Of a stretch of 61,546 nt of DNA, positions 1-7,966 are shown piece by piece. Both the position numbers and the translations under genes were made by a program. Source of the stretch: Oscillospiraceae bacterium (GTDB lineage Bacteria > Bacillota > Clostridia > Oscillospirales > Ruminococcaceae); contig JAFXJT010000021.1 of the NCBI GenBank assembly GCA_017532085.1, positions 1-61,546 on the forward strand, given 5' to 3'. Within the stretch, counting starts at the first letter, position 1; every line of letters begins with the position of its first letter. The notes beneath the pieces were generated by a model that searched no databases, was not told where the DNA came from, and saw only the letters and a program-made list of their open reading frames with translations.

Positions 1-166
1 GCACCATTCGCCGCCTCCGAAAAGACTGCAAACTCTTTTTATACCCTGTGCTTGGGTTGATGGTCTCTTGCCGTTTCCGGTTCGATTCCATCGGAATCTC
101 AAGGGTTTTTCTTGTAAAGCATTGTTCAATTTTCAAGGTGCCGTTTACTGCCCTCTCTCGGACAGC
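1..166 (-). other. Leader of a probable rRNA (or other stable RNA) operon reading off the left edge
   Basis: Transcription from the two promoters at 173-319 enters this stretch. On the minus strand it has a boxA-like segment (CTTGAAAATTGAACA, complement of 123-137), as seen in Firmicutes rRNA leaders and spacers. No 16S sequence is present, so the rRNA itself would lie beyond position 1. No convincing open frame is seen. Another highly expressed RNA operon is the alternative. Confidence 0.5.
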
Positions 167-172
167 TTTACT

Positions 173-201
173 ATTATATCACAGTCGGTTCGCTTTGTCA
201 A
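173..201 (-). promoter_or_regulatory. Strong sigma-A promoter P2 of the leftward operon
   Basis: Reading leftward: TTGACA (complement of 196-201), 17-bp spacer, TATAAT (complement of 173-178), both perfect consensus. It sits about 115 bp downstream of a second strong promoter, the tandem arrangement typical of rRNA operons. Confidence 0.8.
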
Positions 202-290
202 GTCCCTTTTTTCGTTTTCTCGAAAAAAATTTTTCTTGCCTTCGCTGCTCTCCTGTGATCTCTTCGCCTCTTCCGTGAGGCGACTTGTAT

Positions 291-319
291 ATAATACCAC
301 ATACCAATGGTATTGTCAA
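291..319 (-). promoter_or_regulatory. Strong sigma-A promoter P1 of the leftward operon, with a palindrome in its spacer
   Basis: Reading leftward: TTGACA (complement of 314-319), 17-bp spacer, TATTAT (complement of 291-296). The spacer carries the near-perfect palindrome ATACCAATGGTAT (301-313), which could bind a repressor or be incidental. The upstream flank is AT-rich. Confidence 0.75.
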
Positions 320-430
320 GGGGTTTTTCGCATTTTCTTCGATTTTGGCGCATCGCACAAATCATCCTCTCAACTTTAAGAATTCGTAGTCATTTTGCCT
401 TGTGCATTTCTCCTTTTGCGTCTGTTTCGA

Positions 431-466
431 CAAAAAACGAGCAGTGCGCCCAACAGCACACTGCTC
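431..466 (-). terminator. Rho-independent terminator of the CNNM/CBS gene
   Basis: An 8-bp stem GAGCAGTG/CACTGCTC (439-446 with 459-466) is followed on the minus strand by a T-run (complement of 431-438). It lies directly after the stop of the gene at 472. Confidence 0.8.
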
Positions 467-471
467 TGTTC

Positions 472-1797
472 TCACTCAGATTCCTCGGAATCAGTCATAT
501 TCTCCACCGTCAGCTTCTCTGCACAGATCCGACTGATCCAATTATCCTCATACTCCAATAATGTATAGCGCACACCTTCATGCACAACCGACGGTGTCTC
601 ACCACTCGTAGGAATGCGTCCCAGCAAATGCACTACATAAGCACTCATGGTATCGAAATCCTCTCCGCATTCCGCCTTCACGCCCAATGTCGGCAAAATA
701 TCTTCGGGATCCGCAGCGCCGTCAATTGAGAACACGCCCTCGGAAAGCTCTGTAAGCTCCGCTTCCTCGTCGTCATATTCATCCTGAATATTACCAACGA
801 TCTCCTCAAGCAGATCTTCCATAGTCACCATACCGGCCGTACCGCCATATTCATCCGAAACAATGGCGAGCTGGATTTTTTCACGACGCATTCGCTGAAA
901 CACATCTCTGCATTTGGCGGATTCAGGTACAAACACCACATCACGCATCAGCGGTAAGATCGGATGATCCTCTGCTTCTCCCATCATCGAAAGAAGGTCC
1001 TTCACAAGAACGACACCGACAATCGTATCAACGGTACCGTCATATACCGGAACGCGGGAAAATCCTTCTTCACGGATCACAGCTGCCACGCCAAACACCG
1101 TTTCATCCTTAGGCACAGCGCTCATATCCTTGCGATGCGTCATGACCTCTGATACCATCACATCATCGAAAGCAAAGATATTATTGATCATATCCCGCTG
1201 ACTTTCTTCGATGACTCCCGTTTCGTTGCCGGCATCCACCAGCATACGAATCTCCTCTTCGGTCACGATTTCGGTAGTCTCTGATGCCTTAATACCAAAA
1301 GGGAGACAAATCAGTGCAACACAACTTCTGACCAGCCAGATCAATGGCGCAAGACACAACATCAGCATTTGCACCGAACCCGATGCAAATCGTGCAAATT
1401 TCTCCGGTTGGCGGGATGCCAGACGCTTCGGCAGCAGATCGGTAAATGCAATCAATACTATTGCCGCAATCAACGATAGTATAATACCTGCCAGCAAACC
1501 CGACTCCCGGACAGGAATACGCCCGGCAAGCCGACTGCCGAAAATGCCAAAAGTCAGCATGCTGATCCAAACAGCTGACAGCACCCGATGCGTTGTAAAG
1601 CATAACAGTAATCGGCTCGGAACAGTCAGCAATCGATCCAGCTTTTGCCAGCGCCGATCCTCCTCGGCAAGCGTTTTGATCCGAGCATCATTGGCTTCGG
1701 TTAATGCAGCTTCACAAGCAGAAAACCATGCTCGCAATAAGCAGCATACAATGAGGAAGGCGATCAAAATCCACAATCGGTCACCATCGGTATCCAT
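472..1797 (-). CDS. CNNM-domain, CBS-pair membrane protein (HlyC/CorC family)
   Basis: A 441-residue integral membrane protein with the family order: N-terminal DUF21/CNNM transmembrane domain (about residues 1-185, with hydrophobic helices near 8-30, 65-85, 98-120 and 130-155), a CBS pair (about 205-330; segments with SRVPVYDG and [20 protein letters not shown]) and a C-terminal CorC/HlyC transporter-associated domain (about 345-430). CNNM/CorC proteins are linked to Mg2+ (or Co2+) efflux and homeostasis; 'hemolysin' is a legacy name. It is a single-gene unit with its own promoter, a palindromic leader and a terminator. The start is the ATG at 1797, behind a weak AAAGGA. The substrate is not readable from sequence. 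Confidence 0.88.
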   Translation of the reverse strand: MDTDGDRLWILIAFLIVCCLLRAWFSACEAALTEANDARIKTLAEEDRRWQKLDRLLTVPSRLLLCFTTHRVLSAVWISMLTFGIFGSRLAGRIPVRESGLLAGIILSLIAAIVLIAFTDLLPKRLASRQPEKFARFASGSVQMLMLCLAPLIWLVRSCVALICLPFGIKASETTEIVTEEEIRMLVDAGNETGVIEESQRDMINNIFAFDDVMVSEVMTHRKDMSAVPKDETVFGVAAVIREEGFSRVPVYDGTVDTIVGVVLVKDLLSMMGEAEDHPILPLMRDVVFVPESAKCRDVFQRMRREKIQLAIVSDEYGGTAGMVTMEDLLEEIVGNIQDEYDDEEAELTELSEGVFSIDGAADPEDILPTLGVKAECGEDFDTMSAYVVHLLGRIPTSGETPSVVHEGVRYTLLEYEDNWISRICAEKLTVENMTDSEESE

Positions 1798-1829
1798 GAA
1801 GAAAAAAATCCTTTCTATCTCAATAGTTT

Positions 1830-1847
1830 CTTACGAACCTTCGTAAG
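1830..1847. promoter_or_regulatory. Perfect 18-bp palindrome in the leader of the CNNM gene (candidate operator)
   Basis: CTTACGAA-CC-TTCGTAAG is a perfect 8-bp inverted repeat with a 2-bp centre. It begins 11 bp downstream of the -10 box, so a bound dimer would block initiation or early elongation. No T-run follows, so it is not a terminator. The regulator is not identifiable here. Confidence 0.55.
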
Positions 1848-1857
1848 CATGATTCTT

Positions 1858-1886
1858 ATTATAGTGCATTTATCGCAGAAAGTCAA
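1858..1886 (-). promoter_or_regulatory. Promoter of the CNNM/CBS gene
   Basis: TTGACT (complement of 1881-1886), 17-bp spacer and TATAAT (complement of 1858-1863) give a leader of about 55 nt that contains the palindrome at 1830-1847. Confidence 0.8.
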
Positions 1887-1982
1887 GCTGCCATCCCGAT
1901 TTTCAAAAGAAAACCATTGCGCAATCCATTTGGGACGCTTTCGGGGATTTTCCCACCGGATCAGCTAAACAGCCCTGCACTT

Positions 1983-3917
1983 TTAAGAAAGCTCAAACAT
2001 ACCCGTATATAGCTGATAATACTTTCCTTTCTGCGCAATCAGGGTGTTATGATTGCCTCGCTCAATGATCTCGCCCTTTTCCAGCACCATAATCGCCTGT
2101 GCATTGCGAATGGTTGATAATCTGTGTGCAATCACAAATACCGTCCTGCCTTCCATTAATTGATCCATACCTTTTTCAATCAGCGCTTCGGTACGAGTAT
2201 CAATCGAACTCGTGGCTTCATCCAAAATCAGCACCGGCGGATCGGCAATGGCAGCACGCGCTATGGCAAGCAGCTGCCGCTGACCCTGACTGAGATTGGC
2301 TCCATCGGCTGTCAGCATCGTATCATAGCCTTGCGGCAGATGTGTGATGAAATAATGTGCATTGGCACGCTTTGCTGCGGCAATGATATCTGCATCATCG
2401 GCGTCCAGTCTGCCATATTGGATATTTTCACGAACGGTGCCGGTGAATAAATGCGTATCCTGCAAAACCATGGCAAGAGAACGCCGAAGATCATCTTTCT
2501 TGATTTTATTGATATTAATGCCATCATAGCGGATTTTGCCGTCGGGTACATCATAAAATCGGTTAATGAGATTGGTGATGGTTGTTTTTCCGGCACCCGT
2601 AGAGCCTACAAAGGCAATTTTTTCTCCGTCATTGGCATACAGCGAAATATCCTTGAGCACGATTTTTTCCGGCGTATAGCCGAACACCACATGATCAAAT
2701 TCCACATTGCCTTTCACAGGCGTATAGGTAATCGTGCCATCCCGATGGGGATGCTTCCATGCCCAGAAACCGGTTCGCTCGGTGGTTTCCTCTATGGTAC
2801 CATCCGCAAGCTGACGCGCATTGATCAGCGTCACATAGCCGTCATCCACCTCTGGTTCCCCATCCAGCATACGGAAAATACGCTCTGCGCCGGCAAGAGA
2901 GGAAAGAATCGTGCCAAAGAGCTGTGCCACCTGTGTAATCGGTCTGGTAAAGGTACGGCTATATTCCAAAAAGGAAATCAATGCGCCAAGAGAAATCATG
3001 CCGTGAATGCCCATAATACCGCCGCAGATCGCAGTGACTGCATAGCAGATATGAGACAGATTGCCCATGATAGGCATCAGCATATTGGAAAAGGAATTGG
3101 CTTCGGTCGCAGCGTGACAAAGTGCTTCATTGCGCTGTGCGAATCCTTCCTTGGCCGCCTCCTCATGGCAAAACACCTTGACAACCTTCTGACCTTCGAT
3201 CATTTCTTCAATATAACCATTCACAGCACCGATTGCTTGCTGCTGCTGCTTGAAGAATTTTCCTGAACGTCCCGCCAATGCCCCGGCGATTCTCATTTGT
3301 ACGGCAAGGAACAAAAGCACCAGAAGCGTCAGCATCCAACTATAACGCAGCATCATGACAAAGGTGCCGGTAACGGTAACAATACCCACCAACAATTGAG
3401 AAAGCGTATTGGAAAGCATCTCCCGCAGCGTATCCACATCATTGGTATAGTGACTCATCAGCTCACCGTGCGTATGGGTATCGAAATAACGAATGGGCAA
3501 ACGCTCCATATGAGAAAACATCTGCTTACGAATCTGAAATAAAGTACCTGTGGAAACTTTCAGCAGCAGTCTTGCGTAAAGATAAGCACTCAAAGCGCCG
3601 CTGAGATAGATGACCGCCATAATCAGAACAGTGCGAATGAATCCGCCCATTTGCTCCAGTTCCATCAGATTCTTGCCGGAATCCGAAGCATATTCGTTAA
3701 TCATCGGACTGAGATAATCATCCACAATGACCTGCAGAAACGAAGTGCCTATGACCTGCGCCAATGTAGAAACCAGAATGAATACGGCAATCAGTACCAG
3801 CAGCAGCCGATATTCACTGAAATAGGAAAATAATCTGCGGATTGTTTTCCCCATATGTTCGGGTTTTTTTCCCGGGGCGAAATTCTGCGGACCCCTTCCG
3901 CCTGCCATACGAGCCAT
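1983..3917 (-). CDS. Heterodimeric ABC exporter, subunit with the intact catalytic site
   Basis: A 644-residue half-transporter: six-helix transmembrane domain (about 30-340) followed by an ATPase domain. It has Walker A GSTGAGKTT, signature LSQGQ, Walker B with the catalytic glutamate (LILDEATSSID) and the switch histidine (VIAHRLST). A stretch of about 40 residues between the two domains (near 355-400) is longer than in the partner. The start ATG overlaps the partner's stop codon (TAATG), so the two are translationally coupled. The family (LmrCD, BmrCD, TM287/288 type) exports drugs, lipids or peptides; the substrate is unknown. It is the third gene of the MarR operon. Confidence 0.92.
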   Translation of the reverse strand: MARMAGGRGPQNFAPGKKPEHMGKTIRRLFSYFSEYRLLLVLIAVFILVSTLAQVIGTSFLQVIVDDYLSPMINEYASDSGKNLMELEQMGGFIRTVLIMAVIYLSGALSAYLYARLLLKVSTGTLFQIRKQMFSHMERLPIRYFDTHTHGELMSHYTNDVDTLREMLSNTLSQLLVGIVTVTGTFVMMLRYSWMLTLLVLLFLAVQMRIAGALAGRSGKFFKQQQQAIGAVNGYIEEMIEGQKVVKVFCHEEAAKEGFAQRNEALCHAATEANSFSNMLMPIMGNLSHICYAVTAICGGIMGIHGMISLGALISFLEYSRTFTRPITQVAQLFGTILSSLAGAERIFRMLDGEPEVDDGYVTLINARQLADGTIEETTERTGFWAWKHPHRDGTITYTPVKGNVEFDHVVFGYTPEKIVLKDISLYANDGEKIAFVGSTGAGKTTITNLINRFYDVPDGKIRYDGININKIKKDDLRRSLAMVLQDTHLFTGTVRENIQYGRLDADDADIIAAAKRANAHYFITHLPQGYDTMLTADGANLSQGQRQLLAIARAAIADPPVLILDEATSSIDTRTEALIEKGMDQLMEGRTVFVIAHRLSTIRNAQAIMVLEKGEIIERGNHNTLIAQKGKYYQLYTGMFELS

Positions 3918-5653
3918 TATTCTACCCCCTTCTGCTGGCTTTCATATACCTCACGGTAGATGCTGTTGGTTTTCAAAAGATTTTCATGGGTATCAAAGCC
4001 ATTGCATTTTCCCTCATCCATAACCAGAATACGATCTGCCTCGGCAACAGAGGAAATTCTCTGGGCAATGATAAGCGTTGTAATACTGCCATGCCGTTTG
4101 CGCAGTGCATCTCGGATTTTACTGTCGGTGGCAGTATCTACGGCGCTGGTAGAATCATCCAAAATCATGATTTTCGGTTTTTTCAGCAGCGCACGGGCAA
4201 TACAAAGCCGCTGCTTTTGACCGCCGGATACATTGGTACCGCCCTGTCCCAGATCGGTGTCATAGCCATCGGGGAAAGAGGTAATGAACTCATGTGCCTG
4301 AGCCGCCTCGCAGGCTGCCACAATCTCTTCATCAGTAGCATCGGGATTTCCCCAGCGCAGATTATTGCGAATGCTGCCGGAAAAAAGCACATTCTTCTGC
4401 AGCACCATTGCTACCTGATTGCGCAGCGTATCCAGCTTGTAATCCCGTACATCATGACCGCCGACCAGCACACGACCCTCCGTAACATCATATAAGCGAG
4501 GAATCAATTGTACCAGCGTGCTTTTTGCCGATCCGGTACCACCGATGATACCAATGGTCTCACCGGAATGAATCGTCAGATTGATGTGCTCTAAATTCAG
4601 ATTGTCGCTGTCTTTGTTGTAAGAGAAGGATACATTTTCAAATACAATGGAACCATCTGCACATTCCAATGCAGGATCTGCATCGTGATCGTTAATATCC
4701 AGAGTTTCATCCAGTACCTCACAGATACGACGGATGGATGCCAGCGAGATAATCAGACTGATGAAAATCATGGTGATCATCATTAGAGACATAAGAATCT
4801 GACCGATATAGGAAATGAAACTGGAAAGCTCACCAATATCGAAGGTACCTTGGATTGCCATGCGGCCTCCGAACCAAAGGATCGCAAGAATACAGCCATA
4901 CATGGAAATCTGCATAAGGGGGCTGTTCAGAAGCACTATTTTCTCTGCGGCAACCTGTGTTTTGCGTACTTCATCAGCACTGGCTTCAAATTTTTCTATT
5001 TCATGGCGTTCTCGCACAAACGCCTTGACCACGCGAATTGCAATCAGATTTTCCTGCAATGCGCCGTTCATGCGATCATATCGTTCCAGCATGCTGTGAA
5101 ACCGCGGATATGCATTGATCGCAATGAGAAACAACATCGTAGCAAGAAACGGAATGACAACAGCAAAAACCAATGCCATTTTCGCATTGATCGTTATGGC
5201 CATGATCAATGCGCCGATCAGCATGGAGGGAGATCGTACCATCATGCGGATACACATCATAAAAGTGTTCTGTACATGATTAACATCCGTAGTTAAACGT
5301 GTGATCAAGGAGGCTGTGGAATAGTGATCAATATTAGAGAACGAGAAATCCTGCACACGATCGAACAGCTTGGCACGCAGATTTTTACCGAATCCGATGC
5401 CCGCCTTAGCAGAAAATCTGCCGCCCAGCGCACCGCAGATCAGCGACAAAATCGAAGCGATAATCATAATGATACCGATTCTTACGGTATAGGCAGTATC
5501 CTGTGCCTGGATTCCGTTTGTGACCATTTTTGCCATCAGAAAGGGAATCAAAATTTCAAGTCCCGCTTCCCCCAACATCACAAGAGGTGTATAAATGGCG
5601 TATTTCTTATACTCTCCCAGACAGGAAAGCAGCTTTTTTATCATTGACAGCAT
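3917..5653 (-). CDS. Heterodimeric ABC exporter, subunit with the degenerate ATP site
   Basis: A 578-residue half-transporter with a six-helix membrane domain (about 15-305) and an ATPase domain. Three ATP-site residues deviate: Walker A reads GGTGSAKST, the catalytic glutamate after Walker B is aspartate (LDDSTSAVD), and the switch histidine is glutamine (IIAQRIS). The signature VSGGQ is intact, so it completes the good site of the partner. This asymmetry is known from heterodimers such as TM287/288. The ATG lies 6 nt after GGAGG and overlaps the MarR stop (TGATG). Confidence 0.92.
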   Translation of the reverse strand: MLSMIKKLLSCLGEYKKYAIYTPLVMLGEAGLEILIPFLMAKMVTNGIQAQDTAYTVRIGIIMIIASILSLICGALGGRFSAKAGIGFGKNLRAKLFDRVQDFSFSNIDHYSTASLITRLTTDVNHVQNTFMMCIRMMVRSPSMLIGALIMAITINAKMALVFAVVIPFLATMLFLIAINAYPRFHSMLERYDRMNGALQENLIAIRVVKAFVRERHEIEKFEASADEVRKTQVAAEKIVLLNSPLMQISMYGCILAILWFGGRMAIQGTFDIGELSSFISYIGQILMSLMMITMIFISLIISLASIRRICEVLDETLDINDHDADPALECADGSIVFENVSFSYNKDSDNLNLEHINLTIHSGETIGIIGGTGSAKSTLVQLIPRLYDVTEGRVLVGGHDVRDYKLDTLRNQVAMVLQKNVLFSGSIRNNLRWGNPDATDEEIVAACEAAQAHEFITSFPDGYDTDLGQGGTNVSGGQKQRLCIARALLKKPKIMILDDSTSAVDTATDSKIRDALRKRHGSITTLIIAQRISSVAEADRILVMDEGKCNGFDTHENLLKTNSIYREVYESQQKGVE

Positions 5654-6231
5654 CAGATTCCTCCTTTCTGTTCATCAGAATGGTGTACAAGAGCAGTACA
5701 GACCGCATTCTCCTGTGCAATTTCTTCGGCAAGTGTTTTCAGTGCAAGTGGGGTAACGTCCATCGGTTCTCTTCCCAAAGCACGTTCCATTTGTTCTGTC
5801 ATACGACGCAAATAGTCCGTAAGTTGTCGAAGCTCCGCTTCGGAAAAGCCATCAAAAACCGATGCATCAAACCGATCAATGACATCGCAGCAGCTTTGCA
5901 AAACAGCCTTTCCTGCTTCCGTCAGCTCCAGCTGCTTGCAGCGCTGATTATCGGGACAGACCGCTGCTGTCAGATATCCCAATTGCTTCAGCGGTTTGAT
6001 TGTCATCGCTACGGCAGCAGGTGTAATATGCAGCCGTTCTGCCACATCAATTTGCTTACAGCCCGGATGCTTCAAAATATCATCCAGCAGATGAACCTGC
6101 GTTCCGTTGAGCGGTGCAGTATGCTCTACCTGCCGGATATAGATTCTCCGCAAAAAATGCAGCTTGGCAAGCCGACCAAACAGCATACGGTATTGTTCCG
6201 ACGCATCCGGATTCCCCATCGGTTTTGTCAT
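5653..6231 (-). CDS. MarR-family regulator of the ABC exporter operon
   Basis: A winged-helix protein of 192 residues. The helix-turn-helix region is around residues 55-80 (QIDVAERLHITPAAVAMTIK), followed by the wing and a C-terminal dimerisation helix. An upstream in-frame ATG at 6246 is part of the ribosome-binding site (GGGAGG), so the ATG at 6231 is preferred. It is the first gene of a coupled three-gene operon and probably represses itself and the exporter through the palindrome at 6253-6273. MarR proteins often respond to the compounds their exporters remove; the ligand is unknown. Confidence 0.88.
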   Translation of the reverse strand: MTKPMGNPDASEQYRMLFGRLAKLHFLRRIYIRQVEHTAPLNGTQVHLLDDILKHPGCKQIDVAERLHITPAAVAMTIKPLKQLGYLTAAVCPDNQRCKQLELTEAGKAVLQSCCDVIDRFDASVFDGFSEAELRQLTDYLRRMTEQMERALGREPMDVTPLALKTLAEEIAQENAVCTALVHHSDEQKGGI

Positions 6232-6252
6232 GCAGCTCCCTCCCATCAGTTC

Positions 6253-6273
6253 AGCGCTTAACTGTTAAGCACT
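6253..6273. promoter_or_regulatory. Candidate MarR operator
   Basis: The inverted repeat AGCGCTTAA-CTG-TTAAGCACT has one mismatch in 9-bp arms. It lies a few bases downstream of the -10 box of the exporter operon, at or just after the expected transcription start, which fits repression by the product of the first gene. Confidence 0.7.
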
Positions 6274-6278
6274 TAATC

Positions 6279-6307
6279 ATTATACGCAAGATTCCACATT
6301 CTGTCAA
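6279..6307 (-). promoter_or_regulatory. Promoter of the marR-ABC exporter operon
   Basis: TTGACA (complement of 6302-6307), 17-bp spacer, TATAAT (complement of 6279-6284). Both hexamers are perfect consensus, as often seen for promoters held off by a repressor. It diverges from the riboswitch promoter at 6370. Confidence 0.88.
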
Positions 6308-6369
6308 GACAGCCGCATCACAATATTGCACAAAAAGAAAAAGGGAATTTTGTACACATCTCCAATCCC

Positions 6370-6398
6370 TTGACAAACTCGACCGATTGTGATATCAT
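6370..6398 (+). promoter_or_regulatory. Promoter of the cobalamin-riboswitch operon
   Basis: TTGACA (6370-6375), 17-bp spacer, TATCAT (6393-6398). Transcription would start near 6405 and give a leader of about 395 nt before the first gene. Confidence 0.82.
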
Positions 6399-6429
6399 TG
6401 CTGTATCAGTGATTATATCCTGATCCTCT

Positions 6430-6620
6430 TAAAAATGACAAATAACGAAGCAATCCGGCAAACAGGATCCGCTGCATTGCTTTCTATCATGCGCAGAGCG
6501 GCGTTGCTTGCAGCAACCAATGTGAGGGAAGTTCGGTGAAAATCCGTCGCAACAGCCATTACCGTGACAGTCGGAATACTCACCGCATTCTGCGACGGGA
6601 GTCGGAATCAAGCCTTTTGT
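6430..6620 (+). ncRNA. Cobalamin (B12) riboswitch aptamer
   Basis: The core matches the cobalamin class: a hairpin GTTGC/GCAAC (6503-6517), GAGGGAAGTTC then the hallmark GGTGAAAATCC (6535-6545), a junction with CAGCC and CCGTGAC (6553-6568), and a B12-box-like AGTCGGAATCAAGCC (6600-6614). Limits are approximate. It lies between a strong promoter and a terminator and precedes transporter genes, so it probably represses the operon when cobalamin is plentiful. Confidence 0.82.
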
Positions 6621-6733
6621 ATGCTTGAACGACACATTTTTGGGTATGAAAAGTGCAACCGTTTGTTGATCCTATGGATAAGGGCGCAGTGTCGATTCAT
6701 GACCGAATGCCCCGATCCGATCAGCAGGCTGTT

Positions 6734-6778
6734 GCGCTTTTTTCTGTCGTGATACACGATAGGAAAAGGCGCTTTTTT
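6734..6778 (+). terminator. Expression-platform terminator of the cobalamin riboswitch
   Basis: An 18-bp stem (6734-6751 with 6755-6772, three-base loop ATA, several G-T pairs) is followed by TTTTTT (6773-6778). It ends only 7 nt before the ribosome-binding site of the first gene, so it acts before any gene of the operon. The antiterminator partner was not worked out. Confidence 0.82.
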
Positions 6779-6799
6779 ATTGGAAAAGGAGGGGATATT

Positions 6800-7015
6800 A
6801 TGGCATTGCACAGCAAAGCGGAAGCAATTCTTTGGTTGCAGCAAATGCAGGCACAATTGCTGGCAAAAGGCATTCAACGATATCCGAAGCGCAGTGATTT
6901 TACTGCCGAGCAAGTAGTTGCCATCAAAGCACATCTCGGGCCGTGGCCTCGTGCACTGGAGGCGGCTGCCTTAAAACCGCTGTGCAAAACAGAGCCTGCT
7001 CCGAAAGAACCATGA
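6800..7015 (+). CDS. Small (71-residue) protein at the head of the corrinoid operon
   Basis: Start ATG with AAAGGAGGGG 6 nt upstream. The protein is soluble, with no signal or membrane segment. A helical N-terminus (about 5-25) is followed by a segment (about 25-60; RYPKRSDFTAEQ then LGPWPRALEAA) that resembles the short DNA-binding repeat associated with homing endonucleases (GxW..AL.AAGL pattern). That resemblance is by eye and weak. It is the first reading frame after the riboswitch terminator and so should be co-regulated with the transporter. A small nucleic-acid-binding role is possible; the function is unknown. Confidence 0.68.
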   Translation: MALHSKAEAILWLQQMQAQLLAKGIQRYPKRSDFTAEQVVAIKAHLGPWPRALEAAALKPLCKTEPAPKEP

Positions 7016-7099
7016 AAAGCGTATTTTGCGCAAACAAGAATCCATACCAACAAAGATGGCAAAACACATTGTCAACCAAATGAAAAAGGAGAAAAAATT

Positions 7100-7966
7100 A
7101 TGAAAAAACAAATTCTGACTACAATGCTTTTGAGTACGGTGCTGACCGCATGCACGATTCCCTGCTATGCTTTCGCTGCCGAAACAATGGATGTAGCGGT
7201 AACCATTGCCGATGCCGATGGCAATCTGGTACTGACACAGGCGGATGTCGTGGTCACGGATGCCGATCGGGATGGCGTGCTGACCATTGGGGATGCGTTA
7301 TATGCTGCACATGAGGCCTATTATGAAGGCGGTGCAAAAAGCGGTTATGCCGCCTCCATGACCGATTACGGTCTGAGCCTGGATATGCTCTGGGGCAATA
7401 CAAACGGCGGCTCCCATGGATACTATCGAAATCACGCATCGGCTATGAGCCTTTTGGATCCTATTGCAGAGGGCGACCGGATTACAGCGTTTTCCTATAC
7501 GGATTTGGCAGGTTGGTCGGATCAATATTGTTATTTTGATCCCGATGCGGTATCTGCTGCCGAAGGAGAAGAGATTACGCTGACTTTGCTGGGCGCAGGA
7601 TATGATGAGGCTTGGAATCCCATTACTGCGCCTGTTGCCGATGCATATATTGTACTGGACGGTGTGCGCACTTCCTATCGGACAGATGCAGACGGAATGG
7701 CAACATTGCCTTTGACCGCCGCAGGAACACATATCATCAGTGCAGTATCCGATACAGCGATTCTGGTGCCGCCGGTATGCGTCGCAGCAGTCAACGGTTC
7801 CGATATCGGCACCTCCACAACAGCACCTGTAACCACCGCAGCAACGACATCTGCGGATGGAGTGGATACCGGTGACAGCGATTTGTCCATTTGGCTGCTT
7901 GCCGCTATGACACTGATGGGCATTGTCGCCATCGGATGCAACAAACGAATCGGATGCAGAAAATGA
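7100..7966 (+). CDS. Secreted, C-terminally anchored protein of the corrinoid operon, DUF4430-like region
   Basis: 288 residues. The N-terminal signal sequence could be cleaved after AFA (about residue 26); a lipobox-like LTAC at 15-18 is an alternative. Two aspartate-rich loops (near 37-48 and 53-64; DADRDGVLTIGD fits a 12-residue EF-hand-type loop) may bind Ca2+. The central part (about 75-140; YGLSLDMLWG, then GYYRNHAS and EGDRITAFSY) echoes the DUF4430/transcobalamin beta-domain pattern of the next protein. An Ig-like stretch (about 155-220), a Thr/Ala-rich linker and a C-terminal membrane helix with basic tail (about 262-288) follow. There is no LPXTG. Context suggests a surface role in corrinoid capture. 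Confidence 0.8.
   Translation: MKKQILTTMLLSTVLTACTIPCYAFAAETMDVAVTIADADGNLVLTQADVVVTDADRDGVLTIGDALYAAHEAYYEGGAKSGYAASMTDYGLSLDMLWGNTNGGSHGYYRNHASAMSLLDPIAEGDRITAFSYTDLAGWSDQYCYFDPDAVSAAEGEEITLTLLGAGYDEAWNPITAPVADAYIVLDGVRTSYRTDADGMATLPLTAAGTHIISAVSDTAILVPPVCVAAVNGSDIGTSTTAPVTTAATTSADGVDTGDSDLSIWLLAAMTLMGIVAIGCNKRIGCRK

Noticed and set aside
1-120. 16S rRNA start at the left edge
   Set aside because: AGAGTTTG occurs on the minus strand near 30-40, but the following bases do not continue as the 16S 5' end, so only a leader can be claimed.
7208-7291. Dockerin domain in the first surface protein of the corrinoid operon
   Set aside because: Two Asp-rich loops fit EF-hand spacing, but they lie 16 residues apart, not about 32 as in dockerin repeats, and the flanking helices of a dockerin are not present.
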